A DNA stretch of 64,000 nucleotides from Brevundimonas naejangsanensis DSM 23858 (GCF_000421705.1 NZ_ATXN01000002.1:1402623-1466622); one strand, 5' to 3'. Shown: positions 46,675-56,057, counted from the stretch's first letter. The notes: generated by a model not told the origin, from the letters alone. Program-made: numbers and translations.

Positions 46675-47205
46675 TTAGTTGGCCGCGCGGTCGTCGGCGA
46701 TGGCGTTGGCGGCCATCTGGCGGCCGTTGGCGAAGGCGTCGCGGGCGCCATTATAGATGAAGCCGTAGGTCGGATAGACGGTGCTGCCCAGATCGTTGAT
46801 CGGGTTGTACCAGACCTTCACCCGGCTCCAGTCGCCAGAGGAGGAGACGTCGACGACGGTGACGTTTTCCTCAACCTTGCCGCGGCTGCCGCCCCAGTTG
46901 GCGTGGGTGACGCGGATCACCCGGTCGGTCAGGACGTCGGAGACGACGGCGACGTGGCCGGCGCTCATCCGGCCGTGGGGCTGGAACACCAGGACCGAGC
47001 CGGTCTCAGGGGCATTGCCGGTGCGGAACTTGCTGACGGCCTGACGCCACCAGGTCCAGGCGTCGCCGAAAATCTGAATCCCCGAGAACATGCGCGCGAA
47101 GGTCACGCACTGCCAGTAGGGGTCGCCGGCCTGGGCCGGGGTGGTGCTGAAGGCGAAGAAGCCAAGGGTCGCCGCAAGGGCGGCGGCTGTGAGCCGTTTC
47201 ATCAT
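46675..47205 (-). CDS. CHAP-domain secreted peptidoglycan amidase-like protein
   Basis: 176 residues with a signal peptide (LTAAALAATLGFFAFSTTPAQA). The mature part is a single CHAP domain: the Cys in YWQCVTFAR, the His in GHVAVVSD, and an aromatic WTWWRQ stretch. CHAP enzymes cleave peptide bonds in peptidoglycan or related amides. No cell-wall targeting domain is present. The neighbouring genes do not point to a specific role. Confidence 0.88.
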   Translation of the reverse strand: MMKRLTAAALAATLGFFAFSTTPAQAGDPYWQCVTFARMFSGIQIFGDAWTWWRQAVSKFRTGNAPETGSVLVFQPHGRMSAGHVAVVSDVLTDRVIRVTHANWGGSRGKVEENVTVVDVSSSGDWSRVKVWYNPINDLGSTVYPTYGFIYNGARDAFANGRQMAANAIADDRAAN

Positions 47206-47237
47206 CTGGCGTGCTCCCGACTGAACGCGGACAAGCC

Positions 47238-48371
47238 TTAGACGATAGGGTCAGAATGTTGAAGAACTGTTTCCGACTGTTTCCCCCGTCGATCCACAGA
47301 TGATCGACGCCGTTTCGCCCATCCGCGCAGGAAACTGCGGGCCGGGCGCTCGATCAGCCGATGAACAATCGCAGCGGCGACGATCAGTCCGGCGATGATC
47401 GCCAGCCACAACACCAAGGGAAGCTGCTTGTCTTCAGCGCCGGTCAGACGGGCGACGACATTGACCGCCAGTATCTGCCACGGGGCGCACAACATATAGA
47501 CGGCGTAACTGATCTCGCCGAGATAGACGGCAGGCGCCGATCCCAGCAGGCCCGCCTTGTCTGCGGGAATGCTGGCCAGGGCGAGGATCAGCAGACCGCC
47601 CGACAGGACGGTGATCCCGTCCCAGCTCAACAGGGCGGCGCTGAGCGCCATCACGACCGCAGCCGCCGCAGCCAGCAGGCCCGCGCGCGGCAGGGGCGCC
47701 CGACGATAGACCAGATAAAGGGCGCAGCCATAGGCGAAGCAGGGCACGATCCGAAGCGCCCCCCATTTGAACGTCGCCTCGGTCAGGCGATAACCCGCGA
47801 CGCGCTCGAAGCCGACATAGAGCGCCGCCAGAAACAGGGCGGCCGCCCCCGTCGCCACCCACGGCCGGTCACGCAGCTTCCATGCGGCGGCGGCGAAGAG
47901 GGGGAAGGTCAGATAGGCGAACCACTCGGCCGAAATCGACCAGGACGGATGGTTCCAGCCCGCCTCGCCGGCGAAGCCCCAGGCGTGGAGCATCAACAGA
48001 TTGGGCAGAAGGGTCTTCCAGCTGAGGATGCCGGAATCGATCGCCATCCCCGCCGCCGTCGCCGCCAGCCCCAGGGCCATGACGCCGAACAGGGTGAACA
48101 GGTGCAGCGGATAGATCCGCGCGATGCGCGCCCACAGGAAGCCCCTGTAGCCGAACCGCTTCTCACCGAAGGCCTGCAGGTAGACGTGGCTGAGGATGAA
48201 GCCCGACAGGACGAAGAAGAGTTCGACCCCCAGATAACCCTTGGCCGCCAGGGCGGGCATGCCGCCGACCGCCAGATTGGGCCACATCAGATAGACCACG
48301 ACCCACAGGGCCGCGAGAAACCTGAGCGAAGTCAGGGGACGGATGTCGATCGGCGTCGCTAAGGGCGTCAT
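47238..48371 (-). CDS. Acyltransferase 3 family membrane protein (OafA-like)
   Basis: 377 residues with about ten hydrophobic segments. The N-terminus RPLTSLRFLAALWVVVYLMW and FFVLSGFILSHVYL are the Acyl_transf_3 signature, with a family His nearby. Such enzymes acetylate or acylate sugars of O-antigen, exopolysaccharide or other cell-surface polymers. No linked glycan genes are visible. C-terminus is basic (RRSSVDRRGKQ). Confidence 0.9.
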   Translation of the reverse strand: MTPLATPIDIRPLTSLRFLAALWVVVYLMWPNLAVGGMPALAAKGYLGVELFFVLSGFILSHVYLQAFGEKRFGYRGFLWARIARIYPLHLFTLFGVMALGLAATAAGMAIDSGILSWKTLLPNLLMLHAWGFAGEAGWNHPSWSISAEWFAYLTFPLFAAAAWKLRDRPWVATGAAALFLAALYVGFERVAGYRLTEATFKWGALRIVPCFAYGCALYLVYRRAPLPRAGLLAAAAAVVMALSAALLSWDGITVLSGGLLILALASIPADKAGLLGSAPAVYLGEISYAVYMLCAPWQILAVNVVARLTGAEDKQLPLVLWLAIIAGLIVAAAIVHRLIERPARSFLRGWAKRRRSSVDRRGKQSETVLQHSDPIV

Positions 48372-48453
48372 GGGACCATCCTGGCCGGTGAACCGACCGG
48401 GGACAGCCCGGCCGCGCTGAGGGGATCAGTGCAAGCCCGGCGCCAGCTTGACC

Positions 48454-48918
48454 TTACTCGACGCGGCCGCTTTCACCCGCTCGCTCGATCGCGGCCGTGG
48501 CGGCGGCGCAGCCGGTCAGGGTCTCGCCTCCGATCTCGACCTTGGCGGTCAGGGGATAGGTCCGGTCGCTCATGCCGTCCGAACAGTCGGTCGCCGTCAG
48601 GGTGACAGTCAGATCGGCGCCCGCTTCAGTCTTCGTCGTCCAGCTGACGAGGTTGCCCTGAAGCGTCGGGCCGGGGTTGGCGGCCTTCTGCTCCGGCCGG
48701 TCGACGCCGGAATAGATCAGGCCCTGCGGCGTGATCTCCACGGCCCAGAAGGGCTCGGTTCCCAGCACGCGCACCGGCTGGTCCAGATCGACGCCTGCCA
48801 GGGCGCGGGGCTCGGCCTTGGCGGCTTCCGGCGCCTTTTGGGCAGGCTGGGAGCAGGCGGCGAGGACCAGCGACAGGGCGGCGGCGGAGAAGGCGGCAGG
48901 CAGGAATGCGGCGCGCAT
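48454..48918 (-). CDS. COG3650-type lipoprotein
   Basis: 154 residues from ATG 48918 after AAAGGAT. The signal ends in LVLAAC (lipobox). The mature part has a conserved block (VRVLGTEPFWAVEITPQGLI) followed by beta-rich sequence with a Cys pair (TATDCSDGMSDRTYPLTAKV and LTGCAAA) typical of a family of predicted outer-membrane or periplasmic lipoproteins of unknown function. It is divergent from the methyltransferase gene. Confidence 0.8.
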   Translation of the reverse strand: MRAAFLPAAFSAAALSLVLAACSQPAQKAPEAAKAEPRALAGVDLDQPVRVLGTEPFWAVEITPQGLIYSGVDRPEQKAANPGPTLQGNLVSWTTKTEAGADLTVTLTATDCSDGMSDRTYPLTAKVEIGGETLTGCAAATAAIERAGESGRVE

Positions 48919-49015
48919 GGGCGATCCTTTCTGAGGTTCGCCCGCCAAGGTCAGGGTTTGGCGCCGCCCCGTCAAGACAGGCGCCAAAGCGGCGCGCCTG
49001 GGTTAATGTGGCGTC

Positions 49016-50176
49016 ATGCCGATTCGTCCCGCACCAGCCACAGATGCAGGCGCCGCCCTCACGGCCTGCGAGTTCTTTGCGGGCGGCGGGCTGGCGGGGC
49101 TGGGGCTGCATCTGGGCGGCGTCGGTTTCCGCACTGTTCTGGCCAATGACATCGACGCAGCCAAGGCTCGCGCTTTTCGCGCCAACCACCCGGACACGCC
49201 GCTGATCCACGACGATATCTGGACGGTGACGCCCGATCAGGTTCCCGGCGCGCCGGACCTGTACTGGGCCTCCTCGCCGTGTCAGGACGTCAGCCTGGCG
49301 GGCGCCCGCGGCGGGCTGAAGGCGCAGCGGTCGGGCGCCTTCTGGGGCTTCTGGAAGCTGATGCAGGGGCTGGACGCCGAGGGTCGGGCGCCGCGCCTCA
49401 TCGTGCTGGAAAACGTGGTCGGCCTGCTGACCTCGGGCGAGGGACAGGACTTCGCCGCCGTATGCGGGGCGATGGTCGAGGCCGGTTACACGGTCGGGGC
49501 GCTGGAGTTGGACGCGGAACTGTGGCTGCCCCAGTCGCGGCCGCGCCTGTTCATCATCGCCATGCGGGCGGTCGAGGGGCCGCGCCTGAAAGGCCCCGCC
49601 CTGCCCTTCCACTCGCCGCGCCTGACCGCCGCCTGGGCGCGGCTGCCGGCGCCCCTGAAGGCGAACTGGGCCTGGTGGCGGCTGGACACGCCGCCGCGCC
49701 GCAACCTCGATCTGGCGGCGGTGCTTGAGCCTGACGTTCCCTGTTTCGACGACGCGGAGGCGCAGTCCCTGCTGTCCATGCTGTCGCCGCTGCACCGGGC
49801 GCGGCTGGAGGCGATCCAGGCCTCGGGCGAGCGGCGCGTGGGCGCCGCCTTCCGCCGGGTGCGGACCAAGGACGGGCAGAAGCTGCAAAGGCTGGAGCTG
49901 CGCTTCGACGGGCTGGCGGGCTGTCTGCGCACGCCGTCGGGCGGATCGTCGCGACAGTATGTGGTCATCGTGGAAGACGGCCAGGTCGCCCTGCGCCGCC
50001 TGACCGGGCGCGAGGCGGCGCGGCTGATGGGGGTGGACGAGGCCTATCGCCTGCCCGCCAGCGAAAGCGCGGCGCTGAAGCTGATGGGCGACGCCGTGGC
50101 CGTGCCCGTCGTCGCGGCCCTGACGCGCGGCCTGTTCCTGCCCGCCCTGACCGACAGCGCCGAAGCCGCAGCCTGA
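49016..50176 (+). CDS. DNA (cytosine-5-)-methyltransferase (Dcm family), solitary
   Basis: 386 residues. The C5 methyltransferase motifs occur in order: I (EFFAGGGLAGLGLHLGG), IV with the catalytic Cys (SSPCQDVSLAG, C89), VI (LENVVGLL, E132-N133-V134), VIII (QSRPRLFII, 173-177), IX (LTGREAARLMGVDEAYRL) and X (KLMGDAVAVPVV). The target recognition region lies between VIII and IX (about residues 190-320). No cognate restriction endonuclease or Vsr gene lies beside it, so it looks solitary. The recognition sequence cannot be inferred. Confidence 0.93.
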   Translation: MPIRPAPATDAGAALTACEFFAGGGLAGLGLHLGGVGFRTVLANDIDAAKARAFRANHPDTPLIHDDIWTVTPDQVPGAPDLYWASSPCQDVSLAGARGGLKAQRSGAFWGFWKLMQGLDAEGRAPRLIVLENVVGLLTSGEGQDFAAVCGAMVEAGYTVGALELDAELWLPQSRPRLFIIAMRAVEGPRLKGPALPFHSPRLTAAWARLPAPLKANWAWWRLDTPPRRNLDLAAVLEPDVPCFDDAEAQSLLSMLSPLHRARLEAIQASGERRVGAAFRRVRTKDGQKLQRLELRFDGLAGCLRTPSGGSSRQYVVIVEDGQVALRRLTGREAARLMGVDEAYRLPASESAALKLMGDAVAVPVVAALTRGLFLPALTDSAEAAA

Positions 50177-50180
50177 ACCG

Positions 50181-50489
50181 TCAGTAATAGAGGTCTTCGT
50201 CCTTGCGGTCCTCGGAGCCTTCGATGCCGGGGTCCAGATGGTTGTCGACCCGATCGTCCCAGCCGTCGCGATCCGAGCGGAAGGCCAGGGCCATCAACCC
50301 CCAGGCCAGGCCGACCGTGCCCAGCACGCCCAACCCCATGGCGATCCAGCCGTGCAGGCTCATCTCCCCGCCGCCGATCAGACGCCAATAGGCCGCCAGC
50401 CCAAGCGTGCTGACGGCCGAGATGGCGACGGCGAGAACCAGCGACCGCAGAAGCCGGAACAGCCGCCCGCCTCTGGAGGTCTTTGTCAT
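50181..50489 (-). CDS. Two-helix membrane protein, unknown, in the ydbH operon
   Basis: 102 residues with two hydrophobic segments (LVLAVAISAVSTLGLAAYW, then HGWIAMGLGVLGTVGLAWGL) and an acidic C-terminal tail (DNHLDPGIEGSEDRKDEDL). It is the fourth gene after ydbH-ynbE-ydbL, 8 bases downstream of ydbL. It is not part of the E. coli ydb operon as I know it. No family recognised. Confidence 0.7.
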   Translation of the reverse strand: MTKTSRGGRLFRLLRSLVLAVAISAVSTLGLAAYWRLIGGGEMSLHGWIAMGLGVLGTVGLAWGLMALAFRSDRDGWDDRVDNHLDPGIEGSEDRKDEDLYY

Positions 50490-50497
50490 GGCTCAGC

Positions 50498-50857
50498 TCA
50501 GCGCTGGACCCACTGGCCCTGGGCGTTCTTGTACCATTGGCCCGAGCTGATGCGCGGCAGCAACTGGGTCTCGAACATCCGGGCCCCGGCCACTTCGGCC
50601 GTGGTGCCGGCGTCGGCGGCGCTGCGGGCGTAGGCCTGGCGACGACCGGCGTTGGTGGCGCTGATGGCGGCCTGGGTGTCGCCGTCGACCGAGGTGCGCA
50701 CGCCGACATAGCCGTCGGCCTGCTCGCCCGCCGAGCCTGCGGCCTTGGCCTGATCGACCAGAGCCTTCTGCGAGGCGGTCTGGGCCACGGCGGCGCCGGC
50801 GGCGACGCCCAGGGCGGCCACAGCGGCCACGGCGACGAAGAGTTTGCGATTAGTCAT
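50498..50857 (-). CDS. ydbL: YdbL family protein (DUF1318)
   Basis: 119 residues with a signal peptide (KLFVAVAAVAALGVAAGAAVA). The mature part (LVDQAKAAGSAGEQADGYVG and the end LLPRISSGQWYKNAQGQWV) is typical of YdbL/DUF1318. In E. coli the periplasmic YdbL is encoded after ynbE and helps form the YdbH-YnbE bridge for phospholipid transport. Gene order is preserved here. Confidence 0.9.
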   Translation of the reverse strand: MTNRKLFVAVAAVAALGVAAGAAVAQTASQKALVDQAKAAGSAGEQADGYVGVRTSVDGDTQAAISATNAGRRQAYARSAADAGTTAEVAGARMFETQLLPRISSGQWYKNAQGQWVQR

Positions 50858-50876
50858 GTCAAAGCCCCCTTTCGTA

Positions 50877-51065
50877 TCAGAACAGGTTGGGGTTTTCGCG
50901 GAGCAGGTTCTGCAGTTCCTGGTCCAGCTTGATGCGGATATCGGCGTCGAGCTTGGCGTAGATTTGCAGCGGCTCGCTGAACTTGATGTTCACCGTAGGC
51001 GCGCATGCGGCCAGGCTGACGGCGCTGAGGCCGAGCGCAGCGACGATCTGACGCTTGCTGATCAT
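50877..51065 (-). CDS. ynbE: YnbE family lipoprotein
   Basis: 62 residues. The signal ends in SLAAC (lipobox), and the short mature part (APTVNIKFSEPLQIYAKLDA, then DIRIKLDQELQNLLRENP) matches YnbE. In E. coli this is the outer-membrane lipoprotein that pairs with YdbH to complete the inner-to-outer membrane bridge. It lies between ydbH and ydbL, as in E. coli. Confidence 0.92.
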   Translation of the reverse strand: MISKRQIVAALGLSAVSLAACAPTVNIKFSEPLQIYAKLDADIRIKLDQELQNLLRENPNLF

Positions 51066-51153
51066 GAGGCCGATCTCCGAAGGCGGCGTTGGAAGTCACC
51101 GCCATATAACGCTGCGGCGAGTGAACGGGTTCTGAACAAAGCGGAGCCGCCGA

Positions 51154-54100
51154 TCAAGGCTGCTCATCCGTCGTCAGCACGGGCGTTTCGCCGCGCCGGG
51201 CGTATTCAAGCAGGTCCGAGACGATCTGATTGGCGTTCCACGTCGTGTCCAGCGCCAGGTCGATCGGCGTATCGGACGGCAGATTCAGCTTCTTGTTCAT
51301 GAAGTCGCGGCGGATCAGCTCCATGAAGGTCAGGCGAAGTTGTTCGCGCTCGGGCGGATCGTGGCGGCCGTTGATGCGGAAGCGGACGCCCAGACGCCCC
51401 TCGTCCAGACTGTTGACCTCGGCGGTCAGGTCGCTGATCGCCAGGTCCTGCATGGCCTGATAGGCCAGATCCTGCATGGTGTTGGGCGGCAGATCGGCAG
51501 AGTTCGCGCCTCCACCCGCGCCGAGATCGTCGAACACCTCCGGCTGGATCGATAGGCGGCCGGGCCGCACCCCGTTCAGCACGCCGCCGACGATGCGCCA
51601 GCCCGCCTTGGGGTCATAGGTGAAGGGCAGACGGCCGGACACCACGGCGTCCAGTTCCGCCTTGTCCTGAAGATTGGCGCTCTTCAGCAGCTCGTTCAGT
51701 TGCACGCCCTCGACCACGATCACCCCGCCCCAGCCCTCGCCGGGCGTCAGCGGCAGGGACAGGGGCTCGACGCTGATGCGCCCGCCCGCCGCCTGAATCC
51801 GCCCGCCGCCGATGGTCAGGGCCTTTTCGTCCAGACCGAACGTCAGCTGGAAATCGGTCAGCGGCGTCACCGTCTGCACGCGGTCGACGGTCAGCTTCTG
51901 ATCCGGCGCGGTGATCAGGGGCGTCAGACTGGTGAACTCCACCCGCCCTTTCAGACCCTGAACCTTGCCCGCCGGGCTGGTGAAATCCAGATCCGGCACG
52001 GTCAGAACGCCCGAACTGGTCGCCCCCTCGGCAGTCCAGTCGAACCGCCCCTCAAACCCGGCCGAGCCCTCGACCGGCGACTTCACATAGTCGGCGACCA
52101 GCGGGCTGAGGTCGTCGGGCTGAAGCCCATGCTCGGTGAAGATCAGATTGGGCGCGGAAATCGCCGCCCCGCCCGCCTGCAGGCGCCCGTCGTGGCGCAG
52201 GTCGATGCGGCCGACTTCATGGTCCAGTCGACTGAGATCGAAGCCGGCGGTCCAAACCTCATCGGCGAGCAGCGCCTCGCCCTTGGCCTGAAGCGGAAGG
52301 AAGCGGGCCGGATCGGCGATGTCCGACGCCTGGGCCTTGGAGATCGCGGCCCGCATCGACAGCCCCCTGGCGGCGCCGTCGACGGCCAGAGAGCCTTCCG
52401 CTTCGGAAAACCGCATCTCAAGAAACGGCGCCGTCGCCGCTACATCGGCCAGACGCGCCCGCGCGCGCCAGGCGCCGCCCTGGGCCGTGATCAGCGGCTC
52501 GTCGGCAGGGCATACCCGGCCCGAGATCGCCTCGACCGAGTTCTCGCCCAAATCCAGCTTGCCGACCGTCAATGGGATGCAGTCGTCGGCCGTATAGGTC
52601 AGCCGCCCGCCCGACGAAGCCAGTTCGCCCTGGGTGCTGAAGGCGATGTCGCGCGCCGGGCCGAAGTCCAGTCCCGCCTGCCCCTTGAGGCGCGCCTCAA
52701 AGCCGCCGCGCGTCAGACGCCACTCGATCCCTTCAAAGCGGGCTTCCGGCAGGCCGCCGCCGCGCGTGGAGGTCAGGCTCAGCGCCCCGCCCCCATTTGC
52801 CCCCTCGCCCGAGGCGAACAGGGGCTTGCGGTGGGCCTCCAGCCGCACCTCGCCGCCGTTGGCCGGGCGCGCCGTGATCGGCTGCGGCAGGCTCAGCTCC
52901 AGTCCGGCGTTGTCGCTGGCCAGGCGGATGCGCGGAGCGTTCAGGGCGAAGTCGCCCAGGGCGCGCTTCAACTCGGCCATTTCCGGCAGGTCGTCCGCCG
53001 TCGGCGCGCCCATAGAGGTCACGGCGGCATGATCGACCTTGAGCGCGCCCTGAACATCGATGCGGGTCACGGCGTCGCGCACGATATCCACATCCAGCGC
53101 GCCGTTGGCGCTACGCAGGTTGAAGTCCTTGGCGCGCACGGAGCGCGCCTGAAGCGTCACTGGGCCCTGCACCTCCAGCGCATCGCCGTGGCCGCCCGCG
53201 CGCAGGCTGGCCGAGGTCAGGTCCAGCCCCTCCAGCCGCGTGTCGCCCGCCCGGCCCGAACCGGCGCTGAGGCGCGCAGGCGTCGTCAGCCGCCACTGCG
53301 CTTGCCCCGCATCGACGCCGCCGGACACCGACAGATCGGCGTCCGTCAGACGAAGGTCCAACGCGTTCGCCTGTAGCCCCTCGCCGGCGACAGCGGCCGC
53401 CGTGGCCGTCGCCTGCCCCTTGCCCGTCAGCTCGTATTTGTTGAGCCAGCCCGCGACCTGACCGTCGAAACTGACGTCAGCGCCAAGCGCGCGCGCCCGG
53501 ATCCCGGCCCCGCTCGCCGCATCGGCCGAGAACCGGCCGGTCAGGGCGATGCGCCCGTCGCCGCGCCGCGTCTTCATGTCCGGATAAGGCAGGTCGCCTT
53601 TCAGATGCAGGACCGCGCCCTCGCCGCTAGCCTGATCCCCAGTTGCAAACCGTTCCGCCTGAAGATCAAGCGCGATCGCCAGCCGATCGCCGGTCGTCGT
53701 CGCCTCAACCACGCCGCCCAGACCGCGCGCCTCGATCCCGCCGCTCTTGAGCGAGGCCGCAGGCATACGGCCCGACAGACGCATCAGCTTGCCGTTGTCG
53801 ATGCGCGCGTCGGCCAGCAGATTAACCGGCCCGTATTCCGTGTCGATGCGCGCCTGACCGCTTTCGACGATGACGAGGGGCGCGCGCGAATCCGGCTTGG
53901 GCGGCTTGCCGGTAAACTCTTCGACCAGAGGGTCCAGACTGCCCAGAGACAGCTTGCCGTCCTTCCACGCCGCGCGGACGATCGGCCGCACCAGCCGCAC
54001 CCGGCTGGGGGTCACGCCCAGCCCGGCTTTCGACCAGGGCAGGCCCACGGCGTAATCGACCTCGACCCGCTCGACCTTGAAATCTGGATTATTGGGATCG

Positions 54101-54396
54101 CCGATGGAGATCCTGCCGACGAAGCCGTTGACCTCCAACCGCTCGACCTCGACGTCGGCGTCGATGCCCTTGCGCTCCAGCCAGCCGACCAGCAGTTCGC
54201 GCGCCGCCGCCCGGCGGTTCAGATAAAGCGCCGCCGCCAGCACCAGAATCACCATCAGGGCGACCCCGGTGCCCTTCATCAGGGCCCGCATAGGGGAAGG
54301 CTTGCGAGGTCGCTCGCGCGGCGAGGAAGGATCGGCGTCTTCGGTCAAGGTCGCGGGACGATCATCATCTAACGGTTGAAGGCGACAACGCCACAA
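51154..54396 (-). CDS. ydbH: YdbH-family AsmA-like intermembrane phospholipid transport protein
   Basis: 1080 residues if TTG 54396 is the start; ATG 54291 would give 1045. One N-terminal membrane anchor (GVALMVILVLAAALYL) is followed by a very long beta-rich region of repeats, as expected for the AsmA-like bridge proteins TamB, YhdP and YdbH that form lipid-conducting tubes across the periplasm. The C-terminal part (MQDLAYQAMQDLAISDLTAE and FMNKKLNLPSDTPIDLALDT) matches the YdbH signature region (PF11739). ynbE and ydbL follow in the same operon. Confidence 0.92.
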   Translation of the reverse strand: MWRCRLQPLDDDRPATLTEDADPSSPRERPRKPSPMRALMKGTGVALMVILVLAAALYLNRRAAARELLVGWLERKGIDADVEVERLEVNGFVGRISIGDPNNPDFKVERVEVDYAVGLPWSKAGLGVTPSRVRLVRPIVRAAWKDGKLSLGSLDPLVEEFTGKPPKPDSRAPLVIVESGQARIDTEYGPVNLLADARIDNGKLMRLSGRMPAASLKSGGIEARGLGGVVEATTTGDRLAIALDLQAERFATGDQASGEGAVLHLKGDLPYPDMKTRRGDGRIALTGRFSADAASGAGIRARALGADVSFDGQVAGWLNKYELTGKGQATATAAAVAGEGLQANALDLRLTDADLSVSGGVDAGQAQWRLTTPARLSAGSGRAGDTRLEGLDLTSASLRAGGHGDALEVQGPVTLQARSVRAKDFNLRSANGALDVDIVRDAVTRIDVQGALKVDHAAVTSMGAPTADDLPEMAELKRALGDFALNAPRIRLASDNAGLELSLPQPITARPANGGEVRLEAHRKPLFASGEGANGGGALSLTSTRGGGLPEARFEGIEWRLTRGGFEARLKGQAGLDFGPARDIAFSTQGELASSGGRLTYTADDCIPLTVGKLDLGENSVEAISGRVCPADEPLITAQGGAWRARARLADVAATAPFLEMRFSEAEGSLAVDGAARGLSMRAAISKAQASDIADPARFLPLQAKGEALLADEVWTAGFDLSRLDHEVGRIDLRHDGRLQAGGAAISAPNLIFTEHGLQPDDLSPLVADYVKSPVEGSAGFEGRFDWTAEGATSSGVLTVPDLDFTSPAGKVQGLKGRVEFTSLTPLITAPDQKLTVDRVQTVTPLTDFQLTFGLDEKALTIGGGRIQAAGGRISVEPLSLPLTPGEGWGGVIVVEGVQLNELLKSANLQDKAELDAVVSGRLPFTYDPKAGWRIVGGVLNGVRPGRLSIQPEVFDDLGAGGGANSADLPPNTMQDLAYQAMQDLAISDLTAEVNSLDEGRLGVRFRINGRHDPPEREQLRLTFMELIRRDFMNKKLNLPSDTPIDLALDTTWNANQIVSDLLEYARRGETPVLTTDEQP

Positions 54397-54540
54397 AATG
54401 CGCCACGATGACAGTCGTTGCCTTGCGACAACTATACCGTGTCATCATCGCCACTACACGACGATCAGACCCTAAAAATGGCGAAGATTCACGACAAGAC
54501 CGCAGCGAACGTCGAAATACTTCATCAATCCCCCGCCAAG

Positions 54541-54555
54541 TTAACCGAATGTAAC
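54541..54555 (+). promoter_or_regulatory. Candidate CtrA-type site before the M23 peptidase gene
   Basis: TTAA-CCGAATG-TAAC fits the CtrA pattern TTAA-N7-TTAA with exact spacing but two mismatches in the second half. The first half is TTAACC, the better-conserved half-site. It is 126 bases upstream of the M23 gene start, in the 284-base gap shared with ydbH. Confidence 0.3.
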
Positions 54556-54680
54556 CTGACCGCTTCCCAACATGGATCAGGCGGGCTATACGGCTCGCTT
54601 CACTGTCGGTCGGGGACGTCCGGCGTGACCTAATTTCGACTGGTCTGGCGCAGCACGCGTCGTCGATTCGCCGGGGACCC

Positions 54681-56036
54681 ATGGCTCAGTTCGATCCTCG
54701 CCGCCAGCCTGTTCGGCTCGCGCCGCACCTGCTGACCACCTGCGCCGCCGTCGGCATCGCCCTGCTTGCGGGTCGAGGGTTTGAACAGGTGAAGGCCGAG
54801 GAGGTTCCCCCTCTGACGGCGGAACAGATCGAATTCCTGGAAGCCCAGGCCTACGCCGCCGCCGCCGCTCCGGCCGGCATGACCACCCCCGAAGCCATTC
54901 CCGTGCAGATTCGTCGCGGCGAGACGTTCGAACAGGCCGTGCGCCGCACCGGCGTCGGCGCCGAAGAAGCCCGCGCCGTGGCCGACACCGTCGCCAGCGC
55001 CTTCGACCTCAAGGACCTGCGCGCCGGCCTGCGTTTTGAAACCGCCGTGTCCAAGCCGCGCGGCGGCATGGGCGACGCCCGCCTGATCGGCCTGACCATG
55101 CGCACCGGCCCGGCCAGCCAGCTGACCGTGTCGCGCAGCTTCGACGGCGCGCTTCGCCTGCGCTCGCTCGACGAGAAGGTGACCGAGGAAACCGTCGTCG
55201 CCAACGACAAGGTTCAGCGCTCCCTGTCCGCCAGCGCCCGCGAACTGGGCGCCACCTCGGCCGTGGTGCGCCGCGCCAGCCAGCTGTTCGCCCACAAGTT
55301 CGACATGCAGCGCGACGTGCGCGCCGCCGATGAATTCACCCTCGTCTTCGACCGCAAGGTCACCGAATCGGGCCGCACCGTCGAGACCGGCGAACTCCTC
55401 TATGCCGAGCTGAAGGGCCACGCCTTCTATCGCTTCCAGCCCGCCGGCTCGAAGACGGCTCAGTATTTCGACGCCACCGGCAAGAATACGCGCACCGCCA
55501 TGATGCGCACGCCGCTGCAGAACTTCCGCCGTGTCAGCTCCAACTTCGGCGTCCGCACCCACCCGATCTCGGGCTATCGCAAGATGCACCAGGGGATGGA
55601 CTTCGCCGCATCGACCGGCACCCCGGTCGTGGCCCCCGCCGACGGCGTGGTGGTCGAGGCTCGGCGCTGGGGCGGCTACGGCAACTGGCTGCGCATCCGC
55701 CACGCCAACGGTCTGGAAAGCGGCTACGGCCACCTGTCGCGCTACGCCTCGGGCATGCGCGCGGGCCAGCGCGTGACCCAGGGCCAGGTCGTCGCCTATG
55801 TCGGCTCGACCGGCGCCTCGACCGGACCGCACCTGCACTATGAAATCTGGCGCAACGGCCAGCGGATCAATCCCTCGGGCATCAAGACCCAGGAAGGCAC
55901 CGTCCTGGCGGGCGCCGATCTGAACGCCTTCCGCGCCGAGAAGGCCCGCATCGACCGCATCATCGCCGCCGGCGGCCAGCGCCGCCCCGCCGCCGTGCAA
56001 CAGGCCGCCACCGGCCTGCGTCCCGCCGAAGGCTGA
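54681..56036 (+). CDS. M23 family peptidoglycan endopeptidase, membrane-anchored
   Basis: 451 residues. One N-terminal hydrophobic helix (LTTCAAVGIALLAGRG) anchors it. A LysM-like or OapA-type domain follows (VQIRRGETFEQAVRRTGVGA, residues about 75-120). The C-terminal M23 (LytM) domain has the zinc site H303 and D307 (HQGMDFAA) and H386 (TGPHLHYEIW), plus the conserved H351 in YGHLSRY. All catalytic residues are intact, so it should be an active DD-endopeptidase. The short Ala-rich tail after about residue 410 is basic. Related Caulobacter LytM proteins act in growth and division. Confidence 0.93.
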   Translation: MAQFDPRRQPVRLAPHLLTTCAAVGIALLAGRGFEQVKAEEVPPLTAEQIEFLEAQAYAAAAAPAGMTTPEAIPVQIRRGETFEQAVRRTGVGAEEARAVADTVASAFDLKDLRAGLRFETAVSKPRGGMGDARLIGLTMRTGPASQLTVSRSFDGALRLRSLDEKVTEETVVANDKVQRSLSASARELGATSAVVRRASQLFAHKFDMQRDVRAADEFTLVFDRKVTESGRTVETGELLYAELKGHAFYRFQPAGSKTAQYFDATGKNTRTAMMRTPLQNFRRVSSNFGVRTHPISGYRKMHQGMDFAASTGTPVVAPADGVVVEARRWGGYGNWLRIRHANGLESGYGHLSRYASGMRAGQRVTQGQVVAYVGSTGASTGPHLHYEIWRNGQRINPSGIKTQEGTVLAGADLNAFRAEKARIDRIIAAGGQRRPAAVQQAATGLRPAEG

Positions 56037-56057
56037 TCGCAGGGCGACAGTCGCGCC

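Noticed and set aside
49016..50176. Restriction-modification system around the methyltransferase
   Set aside because: Neighbouring genes are a lipoprotein and the ydb operon; no nuclease fold is visible.
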